A stretch of 64,000 bases of DNA from Sphagnum compactum (lineage: Eukaryota; Bryophyta; Sphagnopsida; Sphagnales). A program made the position numbers and the translations under genes. The stretch spans positions 32,230,213 through 32,294,212 of the forward strand of contig OZ234493.1 of the NCBI GenBank assembly GCA_965153455.1, in the 5' to 3' direction. Positions 21,431 through 33,347 of the stretch are shown in pieces. Under the pieces are notes generated by a model. It was not told the DNA's origin and searched no databases. It was given only the letters and a program-made list of their open reading frames with translations. Every line of letters begins with the position of its first letter. Positions within the stretch are counted from its first letter, which is position 1.

Positions 21431-24400
21431 ATGGCTGCTCTGGTGGCGCAAGTGCAAAGGGGAGTGATCGGGGTATTGCGGCAATCCTCCGTCGCCACTC
21501 TCTACTCCCTTGCCTTACGCTTGAAGGTACGTTGGGTTTGCAGTAGCTTGTTGGTTTTAATGTGGGTCTTGCTCTGATTGCAAAATCATGCACAATGCAA
21601 GTTTGGTTATGTTGTGCAGGAAGTGGGTGTGCTGGATGGCCACAGCAGCGGTAGCAGCAGCAGAGCAACAGAATTGGAAGCTGTGGCAGATGTGGTTTCC
21701 GAGAGAGATATGTCTGCAGATATCTTGGATGGTCTGATTCCTTCATCTTCTTCACAAGGTTCTGTGCCCACCTCCAACTCTCCACCATCAGCTGCTGTTG
21801 TTTATGCTATGAATCTCTTTCAGTACTTTCAATGGACTTTTAGGGTTCATAATCTATCTGAATGCTCCGTACCCAACCCTTATGCTGCTTCTTTTTCTTT
21901 TGGGTTGAAAGTTCAGAATGAAACATACAGACATGCATTCAGCCTTACATTCCTGGTTATATTAGGGCTGTAAGTTTTACAGATGAGGAAGGCATTGTAT
22001 ATCCAAATGCATGTCTGTATGCATTTATATGGAATCATGAAGTCTTTTTGCAGTTGGAATTGCAGATAGACGGAACCAAGCTCAAAGGCGGACTTTGAAG
22101 AAAGGAGAGCATGGACTCCATCAGCAACTCATTCCAGCTGCATCATGGCGGGTGCTCAACCGTCTACAAGATGAAGGTAAATAAGAGCACTCTGGCTATT
22201 CTTGCTTTGTCAAGTCAAGATGGAGGACAGAAGACAAAGGTGCATATCTTACTGTTCAAATCAGTACCTTCAGAGCCCTTGCTGGTGGTTCCAAGGCCAC
22301 TGTGGTGTTTTGGGACATGTTGATTTGCTTGTGCTTCATGCACATTTAATCTTTATGTTGTTCGGTAGATTGAGAAACAACTATATGCATTCCCTATCTG
22401 GTTGTGTTTTTGGATCTATTCTGCATTTTTCTGACAGGAAATAAATAGCTGAGGTGCTCTTTATTCCTTCTTGCAGGCTATGAGTCGTATCTTGTAGGAG
22501 GCAGTGTGAGAGATTTGCTGCTGAAGCAGACACCAAAAGATTTTGATGTCCTCACCACAGCTGATCCTAAACAGGTAGAAAATGGATTTTCTGAAAGAGT
22601 TTGGTGCTCAGCATTGTTATTCTTAGACTCTGTGATCAGGAAAGTATGTAATCTGTGTGTATCAACTCTGTCAGTGGTTGGCCGAGAAATTCTTAACAGC
22701 CATTACTACTTGAATGTAGCAAGTAGGATTTCAACTAGCAAAAGAACTGCTACAAAAGAGAGAAGTAGTAATTCGGTCTACTAGAAATTGTCTACCTTTT
22801 AGGTGGTCATGTTGAACCTGCAAATACTTCACAAGTTTAAAAGCAATGATGAGTCTTGTAATGCTTGCTAGTCAATAACCCCCCTGGCCCCTTTGGTCCT
22901 TTTCCTGTCTTTTTGGGGTTGTATTTCCTCTTTTTCTTCCCCCTGTTCACTAATATTTGTTCAAATCTGAAGTCTCTATAACCTTATTGTTGGGTCATAT
23001 TCAGGTTGACATAACATCATAAGTATGTGAGAGGTCTCAATACTTATGAATATGTATTCTCTAGTCAACAGCCCTTGGGTACCTGCTGTTATCTGTATCC
23101 TCAAGTAGAGCCCACTAACTTGCTGAAATTTGCCCCTTCTTGAGATAACTATGGCCATATGAACTTACATTCTATTGTACATGTGGTTTCAGAGTATGTT
23201 TCCATGCTAGAATTAAGGCTAATCAACTGTGCAGTTTTTGGCTTGAGCTTTAGCCAAATCACCATCATGTACAATTGGTGCACAGACTTTCACTAGTTTA
23301 ACACACCATGAGAAGCAGGGTTTCTCTTAGAGTGCTATGATTACCTCCATTTGAACCAACAAATTGAGTCGTGGATAAATGTGATAGAGAAGGGAGCTAG
23401 TAAGTCCATGATTAGTGAATGTGGACAAATTTGCAGGTCAAAAAGAGCTTTCCAGGTCATTGCATCATTGTCGGGAAGCGCTTCCCAATCTGTCATGTCA
23501 GCTCATTAAACACAGTTATTGAGGTAAGTTTGTGAATTAATTGAAGTAGATCTAGCAGATTGTGTTTAATCTTTCTGCTTGTTTCTGTTCAGATTTTCAT
23601 CTGCAAATCAAGTTGAACAAGTTCTTTACTGTAATTTTTCTCTCCATCTATTCTTACAGAGGAAAGACCATGAACTTTCTAACTTATTTTTCTGTTCTTT
23701 CTTATGTAATTGTGTGGTGTTCGGATGTTCTTGAGTCAGGTATCAAGCTTTTGTACAAGTTTAGATAATCAAAAAGGTGAGACAGTGGCCCGCAAGGGAG
23801 TGAAAGGAACTGAAGGCTGGGATATGCGTGACTTTGCACGGTGGGAAAATTGCTTGAAGCGAGACTTCACTGTCAATGGGTACCCTCCCCTTCTCTGGCA
23901 TCCAATCTTCATCAATTTCATATTGCTTATGGGTGGCCTTTATGAGATAGGGAGGGATCTAGGTTGCTGATGAACACTCTGAACTGCAGGCTTATGTATG
24001 ACCCATTCCAGAGCATTGTGTATGATTATGTTGGCGGCCTTAGAGATCTCAGGAAATTTCAGGTATTCTTTATCTGTATGCATCTTATGTGTGAGTGCCT
24101 TTGCATGATTAAGCCCCAGTCAGACCAGTTTTTGAGGTTGACATAAGGACTAGGATTGGCACTCAATTGAGGTGCCCTAGGTTGCTGGGTCATAAGATCT
24201 TGGATTTGCTTCCACTGTAACATCTCATTCTATTTCTTTTACTTTTCTTGTGTCTGCATGACTGGAGGAAAAGTAGAGTAAACATTTCTGTTGCTGCCCA
24301 TCCTTAACTAGCATTATCCACTGTCAGGTGCGGACAGTTATTCCTGCAGATGAGTCATTCCAGGAAGATCCAGGTAGGCAATCCTCAAGATTTCTCAGTG

Positions 24401-26627
24401 GGTCTTCTACTGTGTTTGCTTTATAAATGGGTGGTTGAAAAATACTTCCCATACCTAAACAACATGCCTCTGGATGTGCTTGTTTTTTCCATAGGGTCTG
24501 ACATCATTATGCTCTCCAATATTATGTGAATCAGCATTCAGACTCGTTTCTACCTTTTTGCTGTGATATGGGCCTGAGTTAATTGATGTTTTCCATTTAT
24601 CGTCATGGGCTGCAGCAAGGATACTACGAGCAATTCGTATTGCAGCCCGCCTTGAGTTTTCTTTCACCAAAAGCACTGCACATGCCATTAGAGATCACAA
24701 GCTCTCTCTTCTTGAACTGAACAAGGTGCTCGCCTCCCTCCTACGTAAGCCTTTCTGTCATTAATAGCAGTTTCATAAAAAGGCTTAAAAAGCTGAGTTC
24801 ATAATGCTTCAACCTTTCCATATTTCATGGTAAATTAGTAGTTCTTGCAGCTATCTGGGTCTCATTTTTGGAATATTTGAGCAGAGTGTGTACACATCAG
24901 TTCCTTGTACATATGCATACAGGATACTTGAGTTTGATAAGAGGTCTGGTCATTTACAGTTCCTCATGTGCTGAATAACTTGAGGCTTTTTCTGACTCTT
25001 TACATTGACAGACAAGACTGCAGTTAGAGATGAATATGCTAATGGCATATGGTGCATCAGCACGCTCCATCCGTCTTTTATGGAGATATGGAATTCTTGA
25101 GTACTTGCTCCCTCTTCAGGTGTGTCCCTGGCCCTTTTTATCTGACATGTACTGTGTGGTGTTTGAGTTGGGTTGGCTGTTAAGCATTTTTTTGTTTGGC
25201 TATGGAACAGGCACAATATCTCATAGGCTTAAATTTCCAACGACGAGATCAAAGAACAAATCTTTTCTTGGTAAGTCATGATCTCTAGTCAATGTATTGC
25301 ACAAACTGTGAACTTTTGGTTGCAGCAAGGGAGGAAAAAGGAGTTATGTAGGTATGTTATAGGTTTAGTTAAGGAAGATGGATTTTATGGTGTCGCTGCC
25401 TTAAACAGTTGCATCTGTGGTGAGATATACAGGAACTGCTTGCTAACATGGATAGTGTGACTGGTGCGGACCGCCCATGTCATGGAGGCCTGTGGTATGC
25501 TTGTCTCAACTCATAGTTCACTTTTATACCTGCCTTATTCAGATCATTTCCATCTCAATGCCCCTCATGACTACAGAGATGTTCTTTCTCTGGTCACAAT
25601 TTATGTGGTTGCTTGAGCTTCTCAAGAATAAGCTTGGAATGTGTGCCTTCTTTCTTTGTGCATGGTGGTTGACATACTGTATGGTGAACAGGGTAGCAGT
25701 ATTGGCATTTCACCTGGCTCTAATTGAGAGACCAAGAAGGCCAGTGGTGGTGGCTGCTGTTGCATTTGCCATGTACTATGCTACAGGCTTCCGGAAAGCC
25801 TTGGTTAAGGCTTGGAAGCTACATGAAGCATCAGAGAGAACATCTATATGGGGTGAACTCGCGTATGTGTCTTTGTACTCCTGTTTCTTCCCTGACTAGC
25901 TTAATGAGTGAGTTGAGTATGATCTCTTTGCTCAGATACCTGTAAGCTGTACAGGAAGAAATGTTCAACTAATAGAACTTTCCAAACAGAAATAGGTCAT
26001 TCTTCATGTATGTTTAGTCCAATTTTCCATGTTCATCCTCTGATTTTGGTGATGGAAACAGATCTGAAACAACTGAGACACCTGAGGAGGAGACATTGGA
26101 TGACTGCCGCGAATTAGTAATTGCATCTATAGATAAAGTGAATCAGCTGTCAATTGCTTCAATCACTGGAGAGACCAGACACATCCTGACGGGTGCCAAC
26201 CCAGCTGTAGACATGGTTTCTCCTCATGCACTCTCCCCTTCTTTCTGCCTCTTGCTGGTATTGTTCATGAATTCATAAATCCTGGACATTCTTCTAGTGT
26301 CAATGATCAGGATGGATTTGTATTTTTTTTCTGGTTGGGGTCTGGAGCCTGAGACAGATGTGTTTATTGTTGAATGGTGAGCAGGTGGTGGTATCAAAGC
26401 CCCTCTTCTACAGAGCACATCGATTGTTTGATAGAGCAGTTGTACATGAATCTGATGAGGAGTCCAGTGAGGATATGCACAAGCAGAGTGGAAGGAAGGC
26501 AAGAAACTCTGATCGGGTTTCAGCTCTTACAAGTGGAGACCTAGGGGAGCTTGGTCTTGTATTTTCTCATATTGTGCTTAGTACATTGTATACACGGGCA
26601 GAGCAAACTGACTTGATATTGTCCTGA
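21431..26627 (+). CDS. Poly(A) polymerase/CCA nucleotidyltransferase family
   Basis: Fifteen coding exons with consistent phases: 21431-21526, 21620-21758, 22054-22176, 22477-22574, 23437-23523, 23740-23879, 23990-24062, 24328-24373, 24616-24725, 25012-25119, 25211-25270, 25433-25494, 25692-25862, 26062-26215, 26385-26627. Total 1710 bp, 569 residues. The class II nucleotidyltransferase head shows LVGGSVRD (about 125-132) and the metal-binding DFD (about 141-143). RDFTVN lies near 222 and [17 protein letters not shown] near 266, the bacterial PAP I/CCA-enzyme signature. It should add nucleotides to RNA 3' ends. The basic N-terminus with few acidic residues suggests organelle import. It resembles the plant 'polynucleotide adenylyltransferase family' more than the housekeeping CCA enzyme, but A- versus CCA-addition cannot be told. 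The donors of exons 2 (GTTCTG), 9 (GTGCTC) and 14 (GTTTCT) are weak and least certain. Confidence 0.88.
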
Positions 26628-27469
26628 CAAAAAAAAGATGCTTTTGCATGCACCAATGTCCTTGGCTGGGACCTCATTCTGTTCCCAGGCTTTTTGTCAA
26701 ATTGGATTTCAGTTGTCTTTGTATTCTGCTAGTACCAAATTCAGTTGCCATAAGGGAATTTCACCAGGACTGTCAGGTTGGTGCAAGATGAAGATAATAT
26801 TGTAAGTGCATGTTTGAATTTTAGTGGCAGTACGGCTGCTCTTTCAAAATGAAGAAGCAGAAGAAGCTTACTACACATTTCAAGGCATTTGTGGTGCTTG
26901 CTGTTTACCTTGAAGGTTAGTTTGATTGTTGGTACGGGGTTGTTTTCATGTGTTTGCAACAAGTGCTGGTTCTGTGATTGCCCCTACTTGGGCACCCAAA
27001 TTGGCTCTATATGCAGGGCCCATTCACTAACCCCACATGATAAGGGGATTGGTTGACCCATTTTGTGCCAGTTACAATAGTAAAATTTAGCTAGAGCTCA
27101 ATGGTAAAATGAACCCAAGAGCACATGCAGGGCAAACCATGAATCCCAACAACCACTTGGTACCTACATTTGGCTTGGCACCACATCCTTCAAAGGGTAG
27201 ATACTCATAGCACCCACATGGTATAGAAAGTGCTTATCCCATTGTTGGGGGTGCATATAAATTAAGTAACATTTAGCAATAGTGAACTGAACCTGAAACT
27301 GCGGGCATGGCAAAACCATAAGTCCCAACCACTTGGTATATTTGTGTAGGGTTTTTTTCTAAAGAATTACTTTAGTTAGGTTGTAGCTCAAAATGGTGTT
27401 AATGGTGATTGACAACGTGAGCAAGGATTCAAGTTGCATCACAAACTTGTCCTTTCCATGTATGTATGC
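26628..27469. other. 3' flank and spacer
   Basis: The first few hundred bases probably hold the 3' untranslated region of the nucleotidyltransferase gene. Near 27120-27330 a GCAAAACCAT...AGTCCCAACMACTTGGTA segment occurs twice (about 27130 and 27305), an old local duplication. No gene seen. Confidence 0.4.
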
Positions 27470-27690
27470 TTTTACAACATTTTAATAATGTGTTCAAGAT
27501 TAAGTGCTAACAAAATGTAGATAATAATCATTGATATGATGTTGTGATGGTATTGTAATATATTGTGATGATTGATTAACATTTTATTAATATTTAATAT
27601 TGAACATATAGTTAAAATATTGTAAAAGTACAAATACATGGTGGGAGCAAGTATTAATGTTGGCTGAATACCACATTTTAAGATTAAGTT
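27470..27690 (+). repeat. Dispersed repeat family R2, copy 2
   Basis: Second copy of the AT-rich non-coding repeat at 7860-8060, in the same orientation, sharing several ordered words of 15-20 bases. 27691-28029 holds nothing recognised. Confidence 0.55.
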
Positions 27691-28029
27691 GAAGATACAT
27701 GGACTTAAAGACATATTTTGTAAACAAAAACTTTAACAAATAAGGTAGGGAGGTTGGTCATAATACACTTAAAAACTCATATGAACCATGTGATCGAACC
27801 AAATCTCGGTTGCTTCTAGGGTCCAAAGATGGATTGTAGAAGTGATCATTGCGCACCTCTTGCCTTTTAGACCGCTCAATTTGGTGCACATATGCAAAAG
27901 ATATGGCTTTTGGTAGCTCTTAGCCCAATTGCCCCAAAACCAAAATTTACCAATTAGCTTCTAGACCTATCTTCATGCAATGCAAACTCGATAAACACAC
28001 ATACAACATCTGACACATGTCAACAATCT

Positions 28030-28146
28030 ATGCCATCACCAAACATTTTCATCTTCAATGATGAACATCCTTTGAAAGGATGGACACTTTTATTCAATGG
28101 TTGAGATTAACATTGAAAATAAGGCAACAAATGTTTGGTGATCGAT
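28030..28146. mobile_element. Short inverted-repeat element, family M2
   Basis: CATCACCAAACATTTTC at about 28033 is matched in reverse by AAATGTTTGGTGATCG near 28130-28145, giving a roughly 115-bp hairpin-capable unit. The CATCACCAAAC end is shared with the element at 32931-33347. It has no coding capacity. Target duplications are not evident. Confidence 0.55.
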
Positions 28147-28156
28147 ACCTTAATCG

Positions 28157-28232
28157 TATGCTAAACCCTAAAACTTGATCGTTCTCCTGTGCAACGTCAT
28201 TCCAAAACCCTAAATCCTAAACCCTAATTTCC
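28157..28232 (+). repeat. Cluster of CCCTAAA telomere-like words
   Basis: Four AAACCCTAA/CCCTAAA words occur in 70 bp (AAACCCTAAAAC, AAACCCTAAATCC, TAAACCCTAATTT). They could be telo-boxes in a dead promoter or a short interstitial telomeric trace. No gene follows that I can support. Confidence 0.5.
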
Positions 28233-28315
28233 CTCAGGCCTTTCTTCTCTCCTTTCGTTCCTTCTTGTCACATGTTTCTATTCCTAATCAAGCCCGGTTC
28301 CTTTCTCTCACACTC

Positions 28316-28510
28316 ATCTATTGCTTCTGTTGTTCTTTAAGCGGGAAGAAAATTCGATTCAACTCCTTTCTCTCCCTCTTGTTTCCTACTTCCATTGCTC
28401 TCCAAGTGGGAGGAAGATTTTAGTTCCTTTCCCTCCCTCTCATCTCCTACTTTTGTTGTTGTTCAAACGAAAGGAAGATCCTGTTCGACTCCTCTCTCTT
28501 GGTTTCCTTT
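28316..28510 (+). repeat. Three diverged tandem units, about 63 bp
   Basis: Three successive units share a CTACTTYYRTTG-YBTTC-AAGYGGRAGGAAGAT pattern followed by a CTCCTTTCTCTCC-like pyrimidine stretch. Non-coding as far as can be seen. Confidence 0.6.
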
Positions 28511-28679
28511 GTTCCCTGGATGCATGCTCTAAGCATGTTCCTCTCCCAAGTTTTGTGAAATTCTGTTGTAACTCCAAGTTTTGTGAAGATTAGAACTAAC
28601 AACAGGTGTTTTGTTGTTGCAGGTACTGGCACGTTCTGTGGTCTTGTGTGTTAGATTAAAGCTCCTAGTGTTGTTTTTG

Positions 28680-29665
28680 GTGAATTGAACCCCCCCCCCT
28701 TCCTTCTTTGTTGTGTTGTTAATGGTCTTCTTCTTGGTGGTTTTAAGCTTACTAATGCTCCTGATGGTTTTTCTTGAACCTCCGTTGGTGCTGCTCATCT
28801 CCCTTGGTGTCACTTCTAATGAATCAAACCCCTCCCCTTCCTTCTTTGTTGTGTTGCTAATGGTCTTTTTCCTAGTGGTCTTGGCCTTCTTGGTGTTCTT
28901 CCTCGTGTTTTTGAACCTACCTTGGTGCTGCTCCTCCCCCTTGGTGTTGCTTCTGGAGAATTGAACCCCTCCCTTTTTTCTCTATTGTGTTGTTGATGGT
29001 TTTCTTATTAATGGTCTTAGCCTTCTTGGCGTTCTTCCTGGTGTTTTTGAGCTTACCTTGGTGCTGTTCTTCTCCCTTGGTGCTGCTTTTGGAAAATCGA
29101 ACTCCCCCCCCTTTCCTTCTCTATTGTGTTATTAATGGTCTTCTTCCTAATAGTCTTGGCCTTCTTAGCGTTCTTCCTCATGTTCTTGAACCTCCCTTGG
29201 TGTTGCTCTTTTCCCTTGGTGTTGCTCTTAGTGAATCGAAACCCCCCCCCCTTCCTTGTTTGTTATGTTGTTAATGGTTGTCTTCTTGGTGATCTTGGCC
29301 TTCATGGTGTTTTTCCTTATGTTCTTGAACCTCCTTTAATGTTGTTCCTTTCCCTTGGTGCCATTTTTGGTGAATCAAATCCCCCCTCCTTTTCTATTGT
29401 GTTGCTGATGGTTTTTTTCTAGTGGTCTTGAACTTGTTATTATTCTTGATGGTGTTCTTGAGCCTCCCTTGGTGCTACTCCTCTCCCTTGGTGCCACTCC
29501 TAGTGAACTGAACCCCCCCTCCTTCTATGTCATGTTGCTGATAATCTTATTGTTGGTGGCCTTGAGCCTCTTGGTGCTCTTCCTTGTGTTCTTGAGCCTC
29601 CTTTGGTGTTGTTCCTCTCCCTTGGTGCCACTTTTGGTGAATCAAACCCCCCCCCACCCCCTGCT
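28680..29665 (+). repeat. Minisatellite, period 135-140 bp, about 7 units
   Basis: Unit starts, marked by a GAATYRAACCCCCCCC-like C run, lie near 28682, 28820, 28958, 29094, 29231, 29369, 29504 and 29638. Each unit continues with TTGTGTTGYTRATGGT, CTTGGCCTTCTTGGTG-like and CTCCCTTGGTG words. Units are diverged (length and substitutions), so the array is old. One frame reads leucine-rich hydrophobic peptides, but frames shift between units and no gene structure is visible. Confidence 0.88.
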
Positions 29666-30408
29666 ATTGTGTTGGTGATAGTCTTCACCTAATGCTCTTG
29701 AATTTGGAACTGTGGAGTTCTTAGTGGTGGTTGAACCACTAAACTATTATTTTTGCAATTTTTATTCAACCCTCCTACCATGGCTATGCTTATTATTGCA
29801 TTAGTTTTAAGCTTATCCCCCCATTCTCTATTATCTTGTCTTAATTCACTAAGCACCAAGCCCTACTCCTCTAGCTTACTCCTCTTAGTTGTTTGTTTCA
29901 TCAAGTTGCTGCAGAAATGTTGCAACTACCCTCCTCTTTTGCATTCGAACTCTAGCATGTTGTTAGGCCTATTTTTGAAGATTTATTATCCAACCCAAGT
30001 TCACACCTTTGTATCCAAGAGGGTGAGCTCACATTCCCTTTTTGCAATTGTGGTGAAATTTATCTCTTGGTTTTTTTATTATTGCAAATGACCAAGCTAC
30101 AATGAGGGTAGCTCATTGTTGTCTTGTAAGTTCCCCTTCAATTGCCCATTCTACTATAGTCATTAATGTTGTTGCCTTTCTAGCCTACTTGTCTTGCTTT
30201 TCCCTCCTTATTTATCTAATTAATTATATTGCCTCCCTATTCATTGCCTTTCACCACATATTGGTCAAGTACTCTTCTAAAGTCACAACATGACTTTGTG
30301 AATAATCAATTAACAATTCTCTTCCATTGGTCCTTCTTGCAAAGAGATGTGATAATGACAACAAGTTGTTACTTGCCAATGCTTCCTGAATTTTTGGGAT
30401 TCTACATT
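29666..30408. other. Spacer, nothing recognised
   Basis: Open frames here are short and without recognisable similarity. Confidence 0.4.
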
Positions 30409-31680
30409 CTACTTCCACATTGGTGAAGATTGTTCCAAGGTTTCAATCAAATTTTCTATTAGAGAGACATATTTAGGGTTAGTGATTATAAAAACTATAG
30501 GCATGTCCACATAATACCTAGGTTGATATTGAACCACACTATTAAACATAGATTCATGAGTTGTAGGTTTTATATTTGAAACTATATTGATTAGCTCTTT
30601 TGTAGCATTATGTTTTGCCCATTCCATCTCCCCACCTCCTTTTGATTTGATTGATAATCATCATCTTGTTATTTTCTAGTCTAATTCACTACTATATATA
30701 AGCTATTAGGCTTTGTTCTCTCATCCATTGTTTTAGGGTCCAACAGCTAAATCCCTGTACTTTTGAACCTTGGGATGATATTTTTTCTTAAAAGTGCATG
30801 GTTTAGTGTTTTGTCCACCCATCTTGCCAAAACTATCTTGTCTAGTTCAATGTAATTCTTATTAATCATTGTTGTGTCTCTTTCCTTTCTAAAAGTAGTC
30901 TTGAAAGGTTTGAAGCAAGCTATGTCCAAAGGTTGTAGTGCATGGGATGTATGTGAATGTAAAATAACCATATCTAGCCCAAATGCTTGTGTTTGTTCAA
31001 TTGCCTCAAGGGTGACATGGGATCCATGGCCATCAAATAACATATGCCTATTTGTTAAAAAGATACCACTTGGTATTGACCTCTTGAAGAAATAGAAGAA
31101 TCTTTGAAAATAAATACAATCATCATGTTTTTGATTACATAGTTATATAGGTTTCGAGTTTACAAAGTTGAATGTAGTCATTTCATATCCTTTCTCTCTA
31201 AAAATGTAAAACCTTGGCAATGTTGTCCCATCTGCATCCCTTGATAGTTAATAATCAACCATTCCCTGGACTTGGGAATGGTGTTATACACTTGTTGAAA
31301 ACCTCATCTTGCTAAAACCCTAGCTCTTGCATGTCTTCCTTCTTGTATTCTTGTTTCATCAAAGTTCTAGATATGATCTGGAATATAGTTGTGCTTGATG
31401 TACAAGAATTGTAGGTTTTGGTAGAAGGTTTGGCATGATTAGATTATCAATCCTTGAGCTTTATTAATATCCAGTCCTTTAACTTGACGAATGTTCAGCT
31501 CAGGACATTATATGTGTTTAAACTAGTACCACAGGACGTCCTTGGTATTCCTCCTTGGAAAGATGTTGGCCTTGTTTATGTCAATGCTGCCACTTTCATC
31601 TTCAATTGTTGCAGGCTTATTGACAATCCAACATCTTGCATAACCAAAACCCAAAAAACCACTACCTAATTTTCTTCTAC
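30409..31680 (-). pseudogene. Tigger/pogo-like DDE transposase remnant
   Basis: The minus strand at 31043-30747 gives LFDGHGSHVTLEAI and then HTSHALQPLDIACFKPFK, the middle DDE_1-type block of Tigger/pogo/CENP-B-like transposases. Upstream pieces near 31375-31270 read NFDET and a REWLI-like stretch, the expected first catalytic-Asp region. Downstream, 30627-30409 continues in the same orientation. Stops and frame changes break the protein, and no DNA-binding domain or terminal repeats were found. It is an old decayed insertion. Confidence 0.75.
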
Positions 31681-32930
31681 TGTTAGTACACTTATTGGTC
31701 TTGTTTTTTTGGATATTCTTTTTCCAGAAAATTATCAGATGACAAGGTTAATGGTATGTTCTAGTGCCTACTTGCCTTCCTCAATGAAGTTGTCCTTCTT
31801 TCAACTACATCCATGGCCTCCTCCAATGCCTAGGTGCTCCATTTGCCTCTAGTGCTGATAGGATTGGATTTATTGACTTTTCATTGTTTTGTTGTTAGTT
31901 CTTGTGATCCAAAAGGTGGTGGGATATTTTCTTTATCATGGCTGGGCTGGTCATCCAATCCAGTTCGCTTCCTATGACGCACATTCAACAACATAATGAT
32001 TTAAAACCCTCAGGCCCCAACCTCCAACAAGTTGGGGGTGTTGTGTCTGGCCCTACAAGAGGTACAAACCCGAATTTTTAGTATTTTGATTAGCTCTGAA
32101 GAAAATGTGAAAGATTAGGGTAAGTGTGAAATGCACGTGCCTTTAGTTGTTTGAAACTTGTGATCAATGCATAGAACTCTTCAAAGTGTAACCATACTAA
32201 ATCTTGATCAATTGTCTTTGTGAAGGTAGTAGGTGTGTATAACAAACTATGACTTTTTGGAGCTTGAAGAAATCTACCTCTCTTGTGGCTACCTATAATG
32301 TATAGAACTTTGTATCCAGTGGTAGTACAAACATTTATTGAATTTCTTATTGTAAAGTTCATCTATTACATCCCTTTCTAAATGCCCCTTGCATCCACCC
32401 TTGAATCTTGGTTTTTTTTTTTCTTTGACAACACTAGGATTTGATTATTGATGATCATGTTCTTGTAGCTCCTCTTTGGTTAACCTAATGTGTGCAACTT
32501 CTTGATTTAACTTTAAAGGCTCTTCTTTGGCTACTCTAAGTTGCAGAGCTTGTTGTTTTTGATCTATTAAAACTCGTGTTTTTGATTTAGAGTTCTTTAA
32601 TCCTTCTATGTTGCTTGGCTTCTGCTAATCTAGCCCATATGTTGTCAAAACTTTAATGAATGACTTGAAGTTACTTTCTCACAAATTGGAAGCTCTGACA
32701 TATTATCTAAGTTTTGCTTGTATCTCAATAAAAATGAATTGTGTATGCAAATTTGAAGCATTACCTTGTGAATTTGGTGGTTGTAGTTTTTGGCAAGACT
32801 GAGATGTGCACAAAATTGGGGGGAAATTAAAAAGCCTTTCCCAATTAATGTAAAGGATGTGAATATCCCTTGGATTCTTGTAAACCCTAATCCTTATGGT
32901 CAAGTGTGTGCTATTTAGCACGACTTGCAG
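31681..32930. other. Spacer with a possible coiled-coil ORF remnant
   Basis: On the minus strand at about 32600-32440 a short frame reads ALQLRVAKEEPLKLNQEV, then LTKEELQEH, coiled-coil-like. It may be a degraded accessory ORF of a transposon. A 90-codon minus frame at 32362-32090 is not recognised. No gene can be supported. Confidence 0.35.
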
Positions 32931-33347
32931 ACCCCATCACCAAACTTTTTTTCCTTTGTGATGTTTAGTCCAATTGCTTATCACCAAACTTTTATTTCCA
33001 CACCAAACATTAGGCCCTTGCAAAACTAGCCCAATTTTTCCCTATAACCAAACATTGAAAATATTTCATGTTTCCTTCTTTCCCTAATGAAATTTAGTTA
33101 ATCACCCATCACCAAACAGGTCCCTTGTAAATTTATTCAAATGTGGCCATCAAAATCCTTAATATCGAAAATTAAAACTTGATGGTTGGTCAACACTATG
33201 AAAATTTTTAAACGAAATTATTTTGAACCAAACGTTTGGTGATAAGCTAAAAAGTGAACGCCCATAATAACTCTTATGTTTTAACATAGGCCCATTGCTG
33301 TACTAGAGGGATGCTCAGTGATTGACCTGTGTTTGGTGATGGGCCTC
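32931..33347. mobile_element. Inverted-repeat element, family M2
   Basis: Left end ACCCCATCACCAAAC near 32933, right end GTTTGGTGATGGGCC near 33330-33344. The internal words TTATCACCAAAC (32978) and GTTTGGTGATAA (33233) repeat the pairing one step further in. It is about 415 bp, non-coding and AT-rich. It shares the CATCACCAAAC ends with 28030-28146. Additional CATCACCAAAC copies lie inside (near 33107), so subterminal repeats are likely. Confidence 0.7.

Noticed and set aside
20893-21498. 201-codon minus frame spanning the divergent promoter
   Set aside because: It has no family similarity and overlaps both the nucleotidyltransferase first exon and the KRI1-like start; the two recognised genes explain the coding signal.
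28713-29678. Leucine-rich plus-strand frames of 60-98 codons
   Set aside because: They are the translation of the 135-140 bp minisatellite; frames change from unit to unit and no start context, splice pattern or family similarity supports a protein.
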